The notes below the pieces were generated by a model. The model worked only from the letters and a program-made list of their open reading frames with translations. It did no database searches and was not told where the DNA came from. Shown here in pieces: positions 1 to 10,442 of a DNA stretch of 57,783 nt. Location: NCBI GenBank assembly GCA_019115745.1, contig DXDA01000049.1, forward strand, positions 1 through 57,783. The letters run 5' to 3'. The position numbers and the translations under genes were made by a program. The stretch comes from Candidatus Alistipes intestinigallinarum. Lineage in GTDB: Bacteria > Bacteroidota > Bacteroidia > Bacteroidales > Rikenellaceae. Each line of letters begins with the position of its first letter. Positions within the stretch are counted from its first letter, which is position 1.

Positions 1-115
1 TTACAAATCGTTACTTGCGGTAAAATCACTATCAATCAATATTTTAAATTATTTAAATAACGATTCACGGCACGATTCCATCCTCCCGGACTTACATTCC
101 GGTCCACATACACAC

Positions 116-146
116 TTGTTTTAATCATTTATAATCTCTTCTTTTG
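116..146 (+). promoter_or_regulatory. Putative promoter of the SusC/SusD locus
   Basis: TTG at 116-118 is followed 20 bases later by TTCTTTTG at 139-146, one mismatch from the Bacteroidetes -7 box TAnnTTTG. It lies 24 bases before the ATG at 170. The stretch 1-115 is AT-rich and shows nothing else I recognise. Seen by eye only; the -7 mismatch keeps confidence modest. Confidence 0.4.
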
Positions 147-169
147 CATCGACAGAAAGTAATTTCACT

Positions 170-3120
170 ATGCAAAAAACCAAATCTCTACTACTGAAAT
201 TCGCTTTCCTTTTGTGTGCATTTCCCGCCTTAGCTCAGGGGGGGGGAAATCTATCACGGTTAGCGGTACCGTTACTTCGGCCGAGGACAAAGCGCCCCTG
301 GTCGGAGTACATGTGCTCTCCGGGAACGCCAGCGGCGTAAGCACGCTCGCCGACGGAACCTACTCCATCGCCGTAGCGCCCGGAACAATCCTCTCCTACC
401 ACTACATCGGCTACAAGGTCGTTGAATTCACCGTCCCCGACGGCAACGCGAAGCTGACCCACAACGTCGAGCTCCAGCCCGAGGCCCAGGCCCTCGACGA
501 TGTCGTCGTCATCGCCTACGGTGTCCGCAAAAAGGGAACCATCGCCGGTTCCGTTTCAACGGTCAAGGCCGAAAAGGTCGAGTCGACGCCCACCGCCGCC
601 TTCGACCAGGCCCTCCAGGGTCAGGTCCCCGGTCTGACGGTCATGTCCAGCACCGGTGAGCCCAGCGTCGCCACCACCATGACCATCCGCGGTACGAACT
701 CCATCAACTCCGGAACGGCGCCCCTCTACATCCTTGACGGTATCGCCATTTCGAGCGGCGACTTCAACACCATCAATCCCGCCGACATCGAGTCGATCTC
801 CGTACTGAAGGACGCCTCGTCGACCTCGATTTACGGTGCCCGTGCCGCAAACGGCGTGATCGTGATCACCACCAAGCGCGGACGCATGGCCAATAAGCCC
901 AACATCACCTACCGGATGCAGGTCGGTTTCTCCCAGCTCGCCAAGGGCAACTGGGACCTGATGAACACCGCCGAGCGAATTCAGTATGAAAAGGAGATCG
1001 GACTCTCGACCGGAAAGGACTACGACCTGTTGAGCAAAACCGACATCTGCTGGCTCGACGAGGTCTACAACAACAGCGCCCTGCTCCAAAACTACGAGCT
1101 CTCCGTCTCGGGCGCCAACGAGAAGACCAACTACTATGTCTCCGGAGGCTATTACAGCCAGGAGGGTATCGCCGTCGGATCGAACTTCGACCGCTACTCG
1201 CTCCGCGCAAACATCGAACAGCGCGCTGCCAAATGGCTCAAAATCGGCACGAACACCCTGCTCAACTATCAGGACATCGAGCAGGCCGACGATGGCGAAT
1301 ACTCCGTCGTGACGCCGATCTCCGCCGCCCGCTTCATGCTCCCCTACTGGAACCCCTACCGTCCCGACGGCTCGCTCGCCTCGGTGAACGACGGTAGCTG
1401 GAAGGGTGACGGTCTGAACCCCCTCGAATGGCTCGAAAACAACCGCCGCGAGTACAAGAAATACAAACTCGTGTCGAGTATCTTCGCCGAAGCAACCGTC
1501 ATCGACGGCCTGACCATCAAGTCGCAGTTCAACGTCGACTACACCCACACCACCGGATTCGGATCCTCGACCCCGAGCTATGCCCCGAACCTCGGCGAAG
1601 GTAGCGCCCAGCGCCTGACCACCGACGGTCTGACCCTCTCGGTCACCAACACCGTGAACTATCAGTTCCGTGTCAACGACAAGCACTCCTTCAACTTCCT
1701 CGTCGGTCAGGAGGGCCTCGACTACCACTACGAGGACTTCACGATGATGACCGAAGGCCAGAACAACGACCGGCTCACCAACATCACCTCCGGTACGCGT
1801 GCCTCGGCCTGGAGCGATACGACCGATGACGACTACGCCTATCTCTCGTTCTTCGGCCGCGGCGAATACAACTACGAAGACCGTTACTACGCCGACTTCT
1901 CGATCCGTGCCGACGCCTCGTCGCGTTTCGGCGCCAACCGCCGCTGGGCCGGATTCTGGTCCCTGGGCTTCATGTGGAACCTCCGCAACGAACGTTTCAT
2001 GGAGGGCGCACGCCGCTGGCTCACCAACGCACAGGTCGCCGTCAGCACCGGTACGTCGGGTAACTCTTCGGTGCCCAACAACTACGAACACCTCGCACTC
2101 GTCAGCGGAGGACTCGACTACTACGGCGACGCCGGTATGGCTCCCAGCCAGCCCGGAAGCGAAGACCTCGGATGGGAGAAGCTCTGGACTTCGAACCTCG
2201 CCTTCCACCTCGGGTTCTGGAACCGACTCAACGTCGACCTCGAATTCTACAACAAACGGACCACCGACATGCTCATGCAGGTGCCCCAATCCTATGCCCA
2301 CAAGGGATACGGATACTACTGGGACAACATCGGCGTGATGGTCAACCGCGGCGCCGAAATCAACCTCTCGGGTACGGTCATCGCCGCCAAGGACTTCATG
2401 TGGACGCTCAACGCCAACGTCTCCTACAACAAAAACAAGATCGTCGAACTCTACAACGGCGTTCAGGAGTATGAAATGGCCTCCACGTCGATGAAGCTCG
2501 TCGTCGGGCACGATGCCGGCGAGTTCTACCTCAACCGCTTCGCCGGGGTCAACCCCGTCAACGGCGACGCACTCTGGTACACCAAAGACGGTGAAATCAC
2601 CACCGAAATGCGCGACGAAGACAAGGTGCTCGTCGGCAAGAGCATGAACGCTCCCTGGACCGGAGGTTTCGGTACGACCTTCGCCTGGAAGGGCATCTCA
2701 CTCTCGGCTCAGTTCTCGTGGGTTGCCGACCGCTGGTTGTTCAACAACGACCGCTACTTCGACGAGTCAAACGGCCGCTTCAGCACCTACAACCAGTCGC
2801 GCAAACTCCTCGACCGCTGGAAAAAGCCCGGTGACATCACCGACATCCCCCGGCACGGCGTCTACACCGAATTCGACGACCGGCTGCTCGAAGATGCTTC
2901 GTTCCTGCGTCTGAAAAACCTCATGATCAGCTACACGTTCCCCGAGAACCTCATCCGCAAAACCCGATTCATCAGCGGACTGAAAATCTATGCTCAGGCT
3001 CAGAACCTGCTGACCTTCACCAAGTTCTCGGGCCTCGACCCCGAAAGCGTGGGCAACATGTACCAGGCTCAGTACCCCATGTCGCGGCAATTCACCTTCG
3101 GCCTCGACCTCATGTTCTAA
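170..3120 (+). CDS. SusC/RagA-family TonB-dependent receptor, out of frame at a G9 tract
   Basis: Outer-membrane TonB-dependent importer that would act with the SusD-like protein encoded next. An ATG at 170 opens a good signal peptide (hydrophobic core, then FPALAQ), but it is in a different frame from the receptor body. The switch lies in nine consecutive Gs at 238-246. Read as written, the ATG frame stops at 338-340 after 56 residues. One extra G, or two fewer, would join signal peptide and receptor. The only same-frame start nearby is a GTG at 214, which lies inside the signal-peptide coding stretch and would give no signal peptide. The body has a carboxypeptidase-regulatory-like domain (SGTVTSAEDKAPLVGVHV), a plug domain (ILDGIAISSGDFNTINPADI; LKDASSTSIYGARAANGVI) and a beta-barrel ending in FTFGLDLMF. 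Length (about 980 residues when joined) is normal. The family call is secure; whether the gene is on, off or misread is open. Confidence 0.9.
238..246 (+). repeat. G9 homopolymer at the signal peptide/receptor junction
   Basis: Nine Gs immediately after the CA of the signal-peptide cleavage-region codon CAG. Tract length sets the frame: ten or seven Gs would make one continuous ORF from 170 to 3120, and the nine seen here do not. Candidate slipped-strand contingency site, or a sequencing homopolymer error. Confidence 0.85.
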
Positions 3121-3136
3121 ATGATTGATGACAACC

Positions 3137-4651
3137 ATGTTACGAAATATCAAAACCTTTATCGCCGCGATTCTGCTGGTATGCGGGACCTCGTCGTGTC
3201 TCGACAAACTGCCCGAATCGGCCATCCCCGAAGGCGAGGCCATGCAGACCTTCGACGACGCGGAACAGATCCTGACCGGAATCTATGCCGGACTGAAAAG
3301 CAGCGCCCTTTTCAGTGGAACCCTTACCGTCATGCCCGACATCCAGGCCGATCTGGCCTATGCCGTCGAGGACTTCTCGAACACATACGGCCCCGCCTGG
3401 CTCTGGAACATCCTCTCCACGGACAGTGACGTGGAATCCGTCTATGCCGGTCTCTACGCCATCATCAGCCGTTGCAACTTCTTCCTCGAAAGAGTCGACG
3501 CCGTCAAACAGCAGGAGACCGATGTCGACAACATCGAATACCTCGACATGTACACCGGCGAGGTCTACACGATCCGCGCACTCTGCTACTCGAAACTCAT
3601 CGAGTGCTTCTGCAAGGCTTACGACCCCGCTACGGCCGAGAACGAACTCGGTGTCGTGCTGCGTTCGAAATACTCCGAGTCCGAGCCCATAAAGCGTGCC
3701 TCGCTCAAGGCCTCCTACGAGTTCGTTCTCGACGACCTCCGCCATGCCGAGGAGCTGCTCGACAACGACAACGACCAGTACAACACCATCTACGCCACCG
3801 CAGCCGCCGCACAGGCCCTTCACGCCCGCGTGGCCCTCTACATGCAGGACTTCGAAACGGCTATCGAATACGCCACGAAGGTCATCGACAACAAGGCCGG
3901 CATCGAACTCACCAACGTCGAGATCATCTCCGGCACGACGACCTACCTCGCCTACATGTGGGGATATGACTGGGGCACCGAGATCATCTGGCAGATCGGA
4001 TACACCTCCACCTCCTATGGCGGACCGCTCGGTCAGGTTTTCCTGAACCTCAACCGCGACTATCAGTATTACTATCCCGACTTCGTCCCCGCACAGTGGG
4101 TGCTCGACGCCTACGCCACGGACTATGACATGCGTTACAGCACCTACTTCCAGGAGGTCACCACGGGATATGCCAACGGCCTGACCTGGCCCGTGCTGAT
4201 CAAATACTTCGGCAACCAGGAGCTGATCGCTGCCGCCAAACTCTACATGTACTGTATGCCCAAACTCTTCCGTCTGGCCGAGCAGTACCTGATCCGTGCC
4301 GAGGCTTACTGCCGGCTCGATACCCCCAACTTCGCAGCCGCCAGCAAGGACCTCTCGACCCTGCGCGCAAACCGTTACAGCGGAAGCACCGGTTCGCTCA
4401 CCGTCGGCGCAAACAACTGGCTCGAAAACATCTCCCAGGAGCGTGTCCGCGAGCTCTACATGGAGGGATTCCGGCTCAACGACCTCAAGCGCTGGCACAT
4501 GGGATTCGAACGCAAGCCCCAGTCCTGCACGCTGGTCGAAGGGAGTTCGCTCAAGATCGAGGCCGATGATCCCCGGTTCGTATGGCCCATCCCGCGCCAC
4601 GAACTCGAAGCCCCCGGCTCCGAAATCGAACCCAACGAGAGCAACAACTAA
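3137..4651 (+). CDS. SusD/RagB-family nutrient-binding outer-membrane lipoprotein
   Basis: Surface lipoprotein that caps a SusC-type barrel and helps capture ligand. The start chosen (MLRNIKTFIAAILLV) gives a short lipoprotein signal ending in GTSSC; an ATG at 3128 and a TTG at 3125 are possible longer starts. SusD-like features are the helical N-terminal half with TPR-like segments (ADLAYAVEDFSNTYGPAWLW, EVYTIRALCYSKLIECF) and the C-terminal RAEAYCRL...LSTLRANRY...ERVRELYMEGFRLNDLKRW stretch that is typical of the RagB/SusD family. About 504 residues, a normal size. It starts 17 bases after the susC-like stop, so co-transcription is likely. Ligand unknown. The locus has a protease and no glycoside hydrolase, so a peptide ligand, as for RagAB of Porphyromonas, is plausible but inferred. 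Confidence 0.93.
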   Translation: MLRNIKTFIAAILLVCGTSSCLDKLPESAIPEGEAMQTFDDAEQILTGIYAGLKSSALFSGTLTVMPDIQADLAYAVEDFSNTYGPAWLWNILSTDSDVESVYAGLYAIISRCNFFLERVDAVKQQETDVDNIEYLDMYTGEVYTIRALCYSKLIECFCKAYDPATAENELGVVLRSKYSESEPIKRASLKASYEFVLDDLRHAEELLDNDNDQYNTIYATAAAAQALHARVALYMQDFETAIEYATKVIDNKAGIELTNVEIISGTTTYLAYMWGYDWGTEIIWQIGYTSTSYGGPLGQVFLNLNRDYQYYYPDFVPAQWVLDAYATDYDMRYSTYFQEVTTGYANGLTWPVLIKYFGNQELIAAAKLYMYCMPKLFRLAEQYLIRAEAYCRLDTPNFAAASKDLSTLRANRYSGSTGSLTVGANNWLENISQERVRELYMEGFRLNDLKRWHMGFERKPQSCTLVEGSSLKIEADDPRFVWPIPRHELEAPGSEIEPNESNN

Positions 4652-4681
4652 TCGAATTCCCCAGTTTAACAGATACGAAAC

Positions 4682-5662
4682 ATGAGACGAATTACCACGC
4701 TACTGTTCGCTGCCGGGATAGCCGGTTCACTCGCAACAGGGTGCAACTCGGACAGCAAGACCTATACCGATGCCGAATACATCATGTTCACCGATACGCT
4801 TTCGACCAACAGGGTGTTCCCCGACGAAGCCTACTTCGCCGTGCCGATCGCGTCGACCGTCGCCTGCGACTACGACCGCACCTTCGCCGTCGAGGTGATC
4901 GACCAGGGAAGTACCGCCATCGAAGGCTATCACTACCGCCTGAAATCGAATACCATCACCATCAAGGCCGGAGAACGGACCGCCAAAGTCGAGGTCGCCG
5001 GTTACTACGACCACATTCAGGATACCGACTCCCTGGGCTTCAAGCTCCGCCTGCTGATCCCCGATCAGACCCGTTGGAACCTCTATGCCGACAACGACCA
5101 GACCAAAGTCGTGCTCTACAAGGGTTGCAACTATGATCTCGATACGTTCTGCGGATGGTGTGTCGTCACCTCGATGCTGCTCTACGACTACCCCAGCGCG
5201 CTGGATCAGAACTACCAGCGGCTGATCTTCACCGAGAAGCACCCCACCGAGCCCAATACGATCATTCTCCACGACTTCCTCTACAACGGGTATGACGTGA
5301 CCATGAAACTCACCGACCAGGACCCCAACGAACCGGTTGTCGAAATGGACGAAGATCAGGTCCTCAGTGACGAACAAACCGTATTCGGGCAGATCAATGC
5401 CGACGACAAGATCCTCGGCACCGTGAGCCCCTACTACGACTCTTACTACAATACATGTCAAAAATCCGTAGCCCTTTGGCTGTATGTCTACTTGAAGAAT
5501 ATCGGGACGATGGTGGGAACGGTTGGACATTTCTATAATGTGCTGGAATGGGTATCGCTCGAAGAGGCCGTGCGGCTGAAAACGGAGGAGAACATCTCCG
5601 GGGCACGCGACCCCAGAGACGATCCGGATTATCCCTACAAAGATCAAGATGATCAGGAGTAA
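4682..5662 (+). CDS. DUF4984/DUF4843-like surface lipoprotein of the SusCD locus
   Basis: Predicted lipoprotein: signal MRRITTLLFAAGIAGSLATGC with the lipobox cysteine at residue 21. The next 120 residues read like a Calx-beta/DUF4843-type immunoglobulin-like domain (FAVPIASTVACDYDRTFAVEVID...STAIEGYHYRL...ITIKAGERTAKVEV). The second half (LDTFCGWCVVTSMLLYDYP...) resembles the DUF4984 proteins often found third in Bacteroidales SusCD operons. That DUF assignment is from memory of the family and is not certain. No catalytic motif seen. It follows susD by 30 bases. Likely an accessory ligand-binding protein on the cell surface, in the SusE/SusF position. Confidence 0.7.
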   Translation: MRRITTLLFAAGIAGSLATGCNSDSKTYTDAEYIMFTDTLSTNRVFPDEAYFAVPIASTVACDYDRTFAVEVIDQGSTAIEGYHYRLKSNTITIKAGERTAKVEVAGYYDHIQDTDSLGFKLRLLIPDQTRWNLYADNDQTKVVLYKGCNYDLDTFCGWCVVTSMLLYDYPSALDQNYQRLIFTEKHPTEPNTIILHDFLYNGYDVTMKLTDQDPNEPVVEMDEDQVLSDEQTVFGQINADDKILGTVSPYYDSYYNTCQKSVALWLYVYLKNIGTMVGTVGHFYNVLEWVSLEEAVRLKTEENISGARDPRDDPDYPYKDQDDQE

Positions 5663-5726
5663 CGGATCGGACAATCACCCAAATCCCCATTCTCTTTAAT
5701 TATAGTACAACTAAACGCAATGCCTT

Positions 5727-7568
5727 ATGAAAAATACGATTTCACACTGGACATCGGTCGTATTGGCAGGCGCGGCCCTGCTGCTCTCGTCCTGCTCGAA
5801 GGATGAAGGAACCGACGAAGGAGGTTCTGCGACTCCCGTGTTCCCGGATCTCGTGACCAAGACCATTCTGGAGGGAGAAAGCTCCTGCGAGGTGACCTTC
5901 ACCCCCAATATGGATTGGACCGTCAGCATCCCGACCGACGACAACGAGATTGTCGAGTGGTTCAAGCTCAGCGACGGTGTGATGCCCGACTACTCGATCT
6001 CGGGCAAGGCCAGCGCTACGCCCGTCACGATTCAGGTTCTGGCCATAAAATCGGCCGTATTCGACGAATCTCCCGTTTGCGAGGTATCCCTCACCATGGG
6101 TGGAGAGACCCGGGTTATCGCCAAGGTGACCCGTTCGAATAAAGCCCGTCAGTTTGCCATCTATGCTTCGGGTTACACGGAGGAGAACGGATTCAGCTAT
6201 GAATTCGGCGACACCCCGTTGACCAAATACGAAGGTTCGGAGACTCCCTCCACGGCTCCCGACGGAGCTCCCGAATTCCAGTGGCCGATCGGTACCACCG
6301 GCTTCATGCAGGTAATCAAGGTGGAGAGCAACTTCGAATGGGTTGTCTCGACACCCTCGTGGATCAGCTACGCAGAACGCGGCTCGGATACGGAGACCTA
6401 TTTTATCAACGTCGACATCAACAAGATCACGGAGAATGAACTCAACGGAGCCGTTGCTCTGCTCGACTTCTACGATAAAACGATAGATCCGAGCTCGGAG
6501 ACGGGTAACTCCGCACACAATCGGTACTGCTTCAAGCTCCCGGCCATCAACGATCTGGTCCGCCACCCGGCTGCCAACATCGATGCGACGTTCAACTTCA
6601 ACGCGGCCGGTGAATATGTTACCGAAGGTTTGGACGGCGGAGTTTCATCCTCGACGGAATATGCAACCACCATCTCCAGCACCAAAGGGCTCCAGTTCTA
6701 TGCGGCAGAGTTCAAGGATGGCAAATACACGCCCATGGTCGGTATCAATTCGTGGGTAAGCGTAACCATCGAAGGAGATGATACTGAAAATGGCTGGGAT
6801 TCCGACGGTGCTCTCTTCCAGGAGTACGGCTACACGATCAAGGTTGCCCCCAACGAAAACGAAGCCCGTGAAGCCAAACTGATTGCCCTGCCCAAAAGCA
6901 TGATTCCCCAAAATCCGTATGATGATATCTACACGGAAGATAAGACGGATTTCAAGGAGGAGTACAAAGCGTATGCGTTCGCCACGATCAAGCAGGAGGG
7001 CATCGGCGGAGGCGAAGTGCCGAGTGATGAGTTCATCATCATCAATCCGACCGTGATCGACCGCTTTGAAGGCGAAAAAGCCATTGCATCCCTGAAGAAA
7101 CTCGACCCCAACAGTGAAGATGATGCCCAGTTCTTCTGGGATCACATGAATGATAGCCACATCTTCAACTATGCAGAGCCTTGGATGAATGGAACTCCCG
7201 TTTATGTATTGACATGTACGGAAAATCTGATGAAGGATGAGGACATTTCGGGATCCAATCCCATCGGTACACTCCTTGTTACACCGACATACAACAAATT
7301 CAAGATCGATCCCGAAGACACCACTTGGCTGATATGCGAAGAAGGTTCAACGGAAAACGACAAGACCCAATTGCTGATCAACACTGGAGAAGAAGATGCG
7401 ACCGAAAATGGAAGTACCGCAACTCTCGTTTTCCAGACGGTCGACGGGAATGGATATCCGATGAAAACCAATGGTGTCGTATTCATCGTCCGCAATTACG
7501 GAACGGCGTCCTCCGGCGGTGACGGCGGCGACGGAACCGGCGACGGCGGAGAGACTCCCGAAAACTGA
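5727..7568 (+). CDS. BACON-domain-containing surface lipoprotein, function unknown
   Basis: 613-residue lipoprotein with signal MKNTISHWTSVVLAGAALLLSSC. Several BACON-like beta-sandwich stretches are visible: residues about 38-140 (SSCEVTFTPNMDWTVSIP, ...VCEVSLTMGGETRVIAKVTR) and about 195-250 (IKVESNFEWVVSTPSWISY). The tail is a Gly/Asp/Thr-rich linker (GTASSGGDGGDGTGDGGETPEN), unusual as a C-terminus and possibly a flexible spacer. No enzyme motif. Looks somewhat less GC-rich than its neighbours. It follows the DUF4984-like gene by 64 bases and is followed by a terminator-like hairpin. Inferred role: ligand binding or spacing on the cell surface. Confidence 0.7.
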   Translation: MKNTISHWTSVVLAGAALLLSSCSKDEGTDEGGSATPVFPDLVTKTILEGESSCEVTFTPNMDWTVSIPTDDNEIVEWFKLSDGVMPDYSISGKASATPVTIQVLAIKSAVFDESPVCEVSLTMGGETRVIAKVTRSNKARQFAIYASGYTEENGFSYEFGDTPLTKYEGSETPSTAPDGAPEFQWPIGTTGFMQVIKVESNFEWVVSTPSWISYAERGSDTETYFINVDINKITENELNGAVALLDFYDKTIDPSSETGNSAHNRYCFKLPAINDLVRHPAANIDATFNFNAAGEYVTEGLDGGVSSSTEYATTISSTKGLQFYAAEFKDGKYTPMVGINSWVSVTIEGDDTENGWDSDGALFQEYGYTIKVAPNENEAREAKLIALPKSMIPQNPYDDIYTEDKTDFKEEYKAYAFATIKQEGIGGGEVPSDEFIIINPTVIDRFEGEKAIASLKKLDPNSEDDAQFFWDHMNDSHIFNYAEPWMNGTPVYVLTCTENLMKDEDISGSNPIGTLLVTPTYNKFKIDPEDTTWLICEEGSTENDKTQLLINTGEEDATENGSTATLVFQTVDGNGYPMKTNGVVFIVRNYGTASSGGDGGDGTGDGGETPEN

Positions 7569-7591
7569 CGTTTTCTGACACGGCAAAACAA

Positions 7592-7624
7592 GGGCCCCGT
7601 TGAATGGGGCGGGGCCCCTGTTTT
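7592..7624 (+). terminator. Hairpin terminator after the BACON lipoprotein gene
   Basis: GGGCCCCG pairs with CGGGGCCC (8 bp, about 10-base loop) and is followed by CTGTTTT. It would end or attenuate transcription of the first four genes before the LRR lipoprotein gene, splitting the locus into two transcription units or grading expression. Confidence 0.6.
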
Positions 7625-7665
7625 AAAATACTATGATTAAAGAGTTTACAAGACACAAGTTTTCC

Positions 7666-10440
7666 ATGAAACTTTTCAATATCAAAACCATATTCGCCTT
7701 CGTCGCCGCCTGCGCCGCCTTCGGCTTCGCAGCTTGCTCCGACGACGACGGTATCGACAACCGTGAGCTCGATTACGGATATGTCCAGTTCAAGCTCTAC
7801 AAGGAGGGACTGCAACCCCAAAGCTCAAAAACGCAGACTCGGGCCGACGACTCGACAGTCGAGCAGCTCGACTCACTCGCCGATGCCAGCAAATTGCAGA
7901 TTAACCTGAAGGCCGGAGCTACGACCATCTCCCAGACGCTCTTGCTCTCGGCCGCCAATGACGAAAGCGCGGAATACGGCCTGAGAAGCGACAAACTGCA
8001 ACTCATGGCCGGAGAATACCAGGTTATTTCGTTCATGCTCTACGATATCAACGACAAACCGCTCTACAGCGGAACCGTCGCTGCGGACAACAATATGCTC
8101 TCGGTCGTTGCAGGCGGATTGACCCTCCATGACCTTACGGCCAAAGTCGCCCCGCGCGGAAAGGTCCGCTTCAATCTCATCAAGGATATCGACAACCTCA
8201 CCGGGGAGTGGAAAGAAACAGGGACACGAACCGCATCCCGGAACCGAGAATATACCTTCGACGAGATCGCCTACTTCGACGTGACCATTCACAAGGTCAA
8301 TACCGACGAGAAAAACATCACGTTCACCAACCTCAAATCAAAATTCTCCATCCACTTCGACGAGGAGAACAACGAAAGCGATAAGTTCGGATATCAGACA
8401 TCCTCGATCACCTGCGATTCGCTGCTTATTCTGCCTGCCGGTGAGTATGAGATCGTCGAATTCAAAACCTACGACAGCCAGAACAACGGAGTGCCCCTGG
8501 AAACATTCGGGGACGGTGCCACTCCCATCAAAGACGCCAACTTCGTCGTCGAGGACAACAAGACATCCGATGCCAAAATCCCCGTCACGCTCTATGAGGA
8601 TGACGAGTACATTCAGGACGGTTACGCCCTGAAAGCCATCTGGGAAGCTCTCGACGGTGAAAACTGGTACTATGGCGGTCAGGACTACGACAAAGGCTGC
8701 AACTGGGACTTCAACAAGTCGCCTGATCTCTGGACCAGTCAGCCCGGCGTCGAGGTACACTCCAACGGCCGTGTCGCCAAGCTCGTTCTCAGCGAGTTCG
8801 GAATCAAAGGCCCCATGCCCAAAGCTCTCGGCCAGCTCACCGAGCTTGTCGAGCTCTACCTCGGAACCCACAACGACACCAATACCGGAACCTACGATCC
8901 GATGCTCGACCAGTCGAAGTCGCTCGAAGACCGCAACCGCAACCGCATGACCTACAACAAGCAGTATCTGGCATCGATCCACATCCTGCCCCAAATGTCG
9001 TATCCGTGCGCCCTGGCACTCAAAGAGCACAACCTGTCGAGCCCGGCCATGGCACTCTACGAACAAGGCTATACCGAAGAGCAGATCTTCGATCGCAAAA
9101 CCGGAAAACAGCTCGAAATCGCACCCAAGGATGTAACTGCCGGACGTTTCTGCAACGGCCTGGAGAGCCTGCCCGAATCACTCGGCAACCTCACCAAGCT
9201 CGAATACCTCTACATCGGCAACAGCCCCATCAAGACGCTGCCCTCGTCGATCGGAAAACTGACATCCTGCACCCTGCTCGAAATCTACAACTGCCCCTAC
9301 CTCAACGGACTGCCCAAAGAGGTCGGCGACATGCCCGCTCTCGTACAGGTCAACATCTCCTGTAACATGGGTACGGAGACCATCCCCGGATGGACCAACG
9401 AACGACTTACGGAAACGCTCAACGCGCTGGCGACCGGCAACTCGAAAAACACCATTCAGATGCTCTACTGCCGCGACAACAATCTCGAAGCCGTTCCCGC
9501 ATCCATCGCCGGTATGGAGCGTCTCGGTCTGCTCGACCTGTCCAACAACAAGATCAAGGGCGAAGTTGCCGCCATGGGCAAAAATTTCGCTCCTTCGGAG
9601 ATCTATTTCGACAACAACCAGATCACCGGATTCGGCGTTGATATAGTCAACGGGCGTCGGCTCTTCTGCAGCATCGACAACCTGGAGACCTTCTCGGCGG
9701 CATACAACCAGTTGACCGAGGTTCCCGACATCTTCGACAGCAAATCGCCCTATTATCTCTCCAGTGCGAATTTCGCCTACAACCAGATCGAGGGAGTCCA
9801 GAATGCCAACGGAACCGGTACGGATGCTTACCAGGGTATCAACGTCACGACGTTCACCCTCTCCGGAAACCGCATCAAGGCCTACCCCGCCTGCTTTGCC
9901 AAGAGCAACTCCCAAATCAGCTACATTCTGCTGGCCGGAAACGGCATGGAGACCTTCGAGAAGGACTGCTTCATCAGCCCCAACCCGATGACCATGGCCA
10001 ACCTCATCTCCATCGACCTCACATACAACCACTTGACGGAGATTCCCGATATCTTCAATGCCGGAAACATGCCCTACCTCTACGGTGTGGATGTCTCCTA
10101 CAACCGATTCAGTAAATTCCCCTGGTATCCGACGGACGCATCCAGCCTGACAGTTTACGCCGTCCGCGGTCAGCGTGATGCCTCCGGAAAACGATGCATG
10201 CAGGAATGGCCGCTGGGAATCTACCAGCATACCGGTTTGAGAGGTCTCTTCCTCGGGTCCAACGACCTGCGCAAAGTCGACGACACGATCTCCTCACTGA
10301 TCTACAACCTCGACATCAGCGACAACCCCAATATCACGTTCGATGCCTCCGACATCTGCTACTACTGGCAGGCCGGCGCATACAACCTCATCTACGACAA
10401 AACGCAGAATATCACGAACTGTCCTGAAATGCTCGAATAA
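7666..10440 (+). CDS. DUF4458-type leucine-rich-repeat surface lipoprotein
   Basis: Large (924-residue) lipoprotein. The start chosen gives MKLFNIKTIFAFVAACAAFGFAAC with a lipobox cysteine; an upstream ATG at 7633 would add 11 residues before this signal and is less likely. Residues about 30-330 look like two DUF4458-type beta domains (DNRELDYGYVQFKLYK...; EYTFDEIAYFDVTIHK...), known in Bacteroides LRR lipoproteins. From about residue 390 to the end are leucine-rich repeats: VAKLVLSEFGIKGPMPKAL, LESLPESLGNLTKLEYLYI, IKTLPSSIGKLTSCTLLEI, LGLLDLSNNKIKGEVA and LISIDLTYNHLTEIPDIF. LRRs usually bind protein, which fits a protein-directed locus. The stop is 2 bases before the next gene, so the pair is co-transcribed. 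Confidence 0.82.
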   Translation: MKLFNIKTIFAFVAACAAFGFAACSDDDGIDNRELDYGYVQFKLYKEGLQPQSSKTQTRADDSTVEQLDSLADASKLQINLKAGATTISQTLLLSAANDESAEYGLRSDKLQLMAGEYQVISFMLYDINDKPLYSGTVAADNNMLSVVAGGLTLHDLTAKVAPRGKVRFNLIKDIDNLTGEWKETGTRTASRNREYTFDEIAYFDVTIHKVNTDEKNITFTNLKSKFSIHFDEENNESDKFGYQTSSITCDSLLILPAGEYEIVEFKTYDSQNNGVPLETFGDGATPIKDANFVVEDNKTSDAKIPVTLYEDDEYIQDGYALKAIWEALDGENWYYGGQDYDKGCNWDFNKSPDLWTSQPGVEVHSNGRVAKLVLSEFGIKGPMPKALGQLTELVELYLGTHNDTNTGTYDPMLDQSKSLEDRNRNRMTYNKQYLASIHILPQMSYPCALALKEHNLSSPAMALYEQGYTEEQIFDRKTGKQLEIAPKDVTAGRFCNGLESLPESLGNLTKLEYLYIGNSPIKTLPSSIGKLTSCTLLEIYNCPYLNGLPKEVGDMPALVQVNISCNMGTETIPGWTNERLTETLNALATGNSKNTIQMLYCRDNNLEAVPASIAGMERLGLLDLSNNKIKGEVAAMGKNFAPSEIYFDNNQITGFGVDIVNGRRLFCSIDNLETFSAAYNQLTEVPDIFDSKSPYYLSSANFAYNQIEGVQNANGTGTDAYQGINVTTFTLSGNRIKAYPACFAKSNSQISYILLAGNGMETFEKDCFISPNPMTMANLISIDLTYNHLTEIPDIFNAGNMPYLYGVDVSYNRFSKFPWYPTDASSLTVYAVRGQRDASGKRCMQEWPLGIYQHTGLRGLFLGSNDLRKVDDTISSLIYNLDISDNPNITFDASDICYYWQAGAYNLIYDKTQNITNCPEMLE

Positions 10441-10442
10441 CC

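Noticed and set aside
556..2511. 651-codon ORF on the minus strand across the susC-like gene
   Set aside because: Val/Glu/Gly-rich shadow of the GC-rich coding strand; no known fold or signal.
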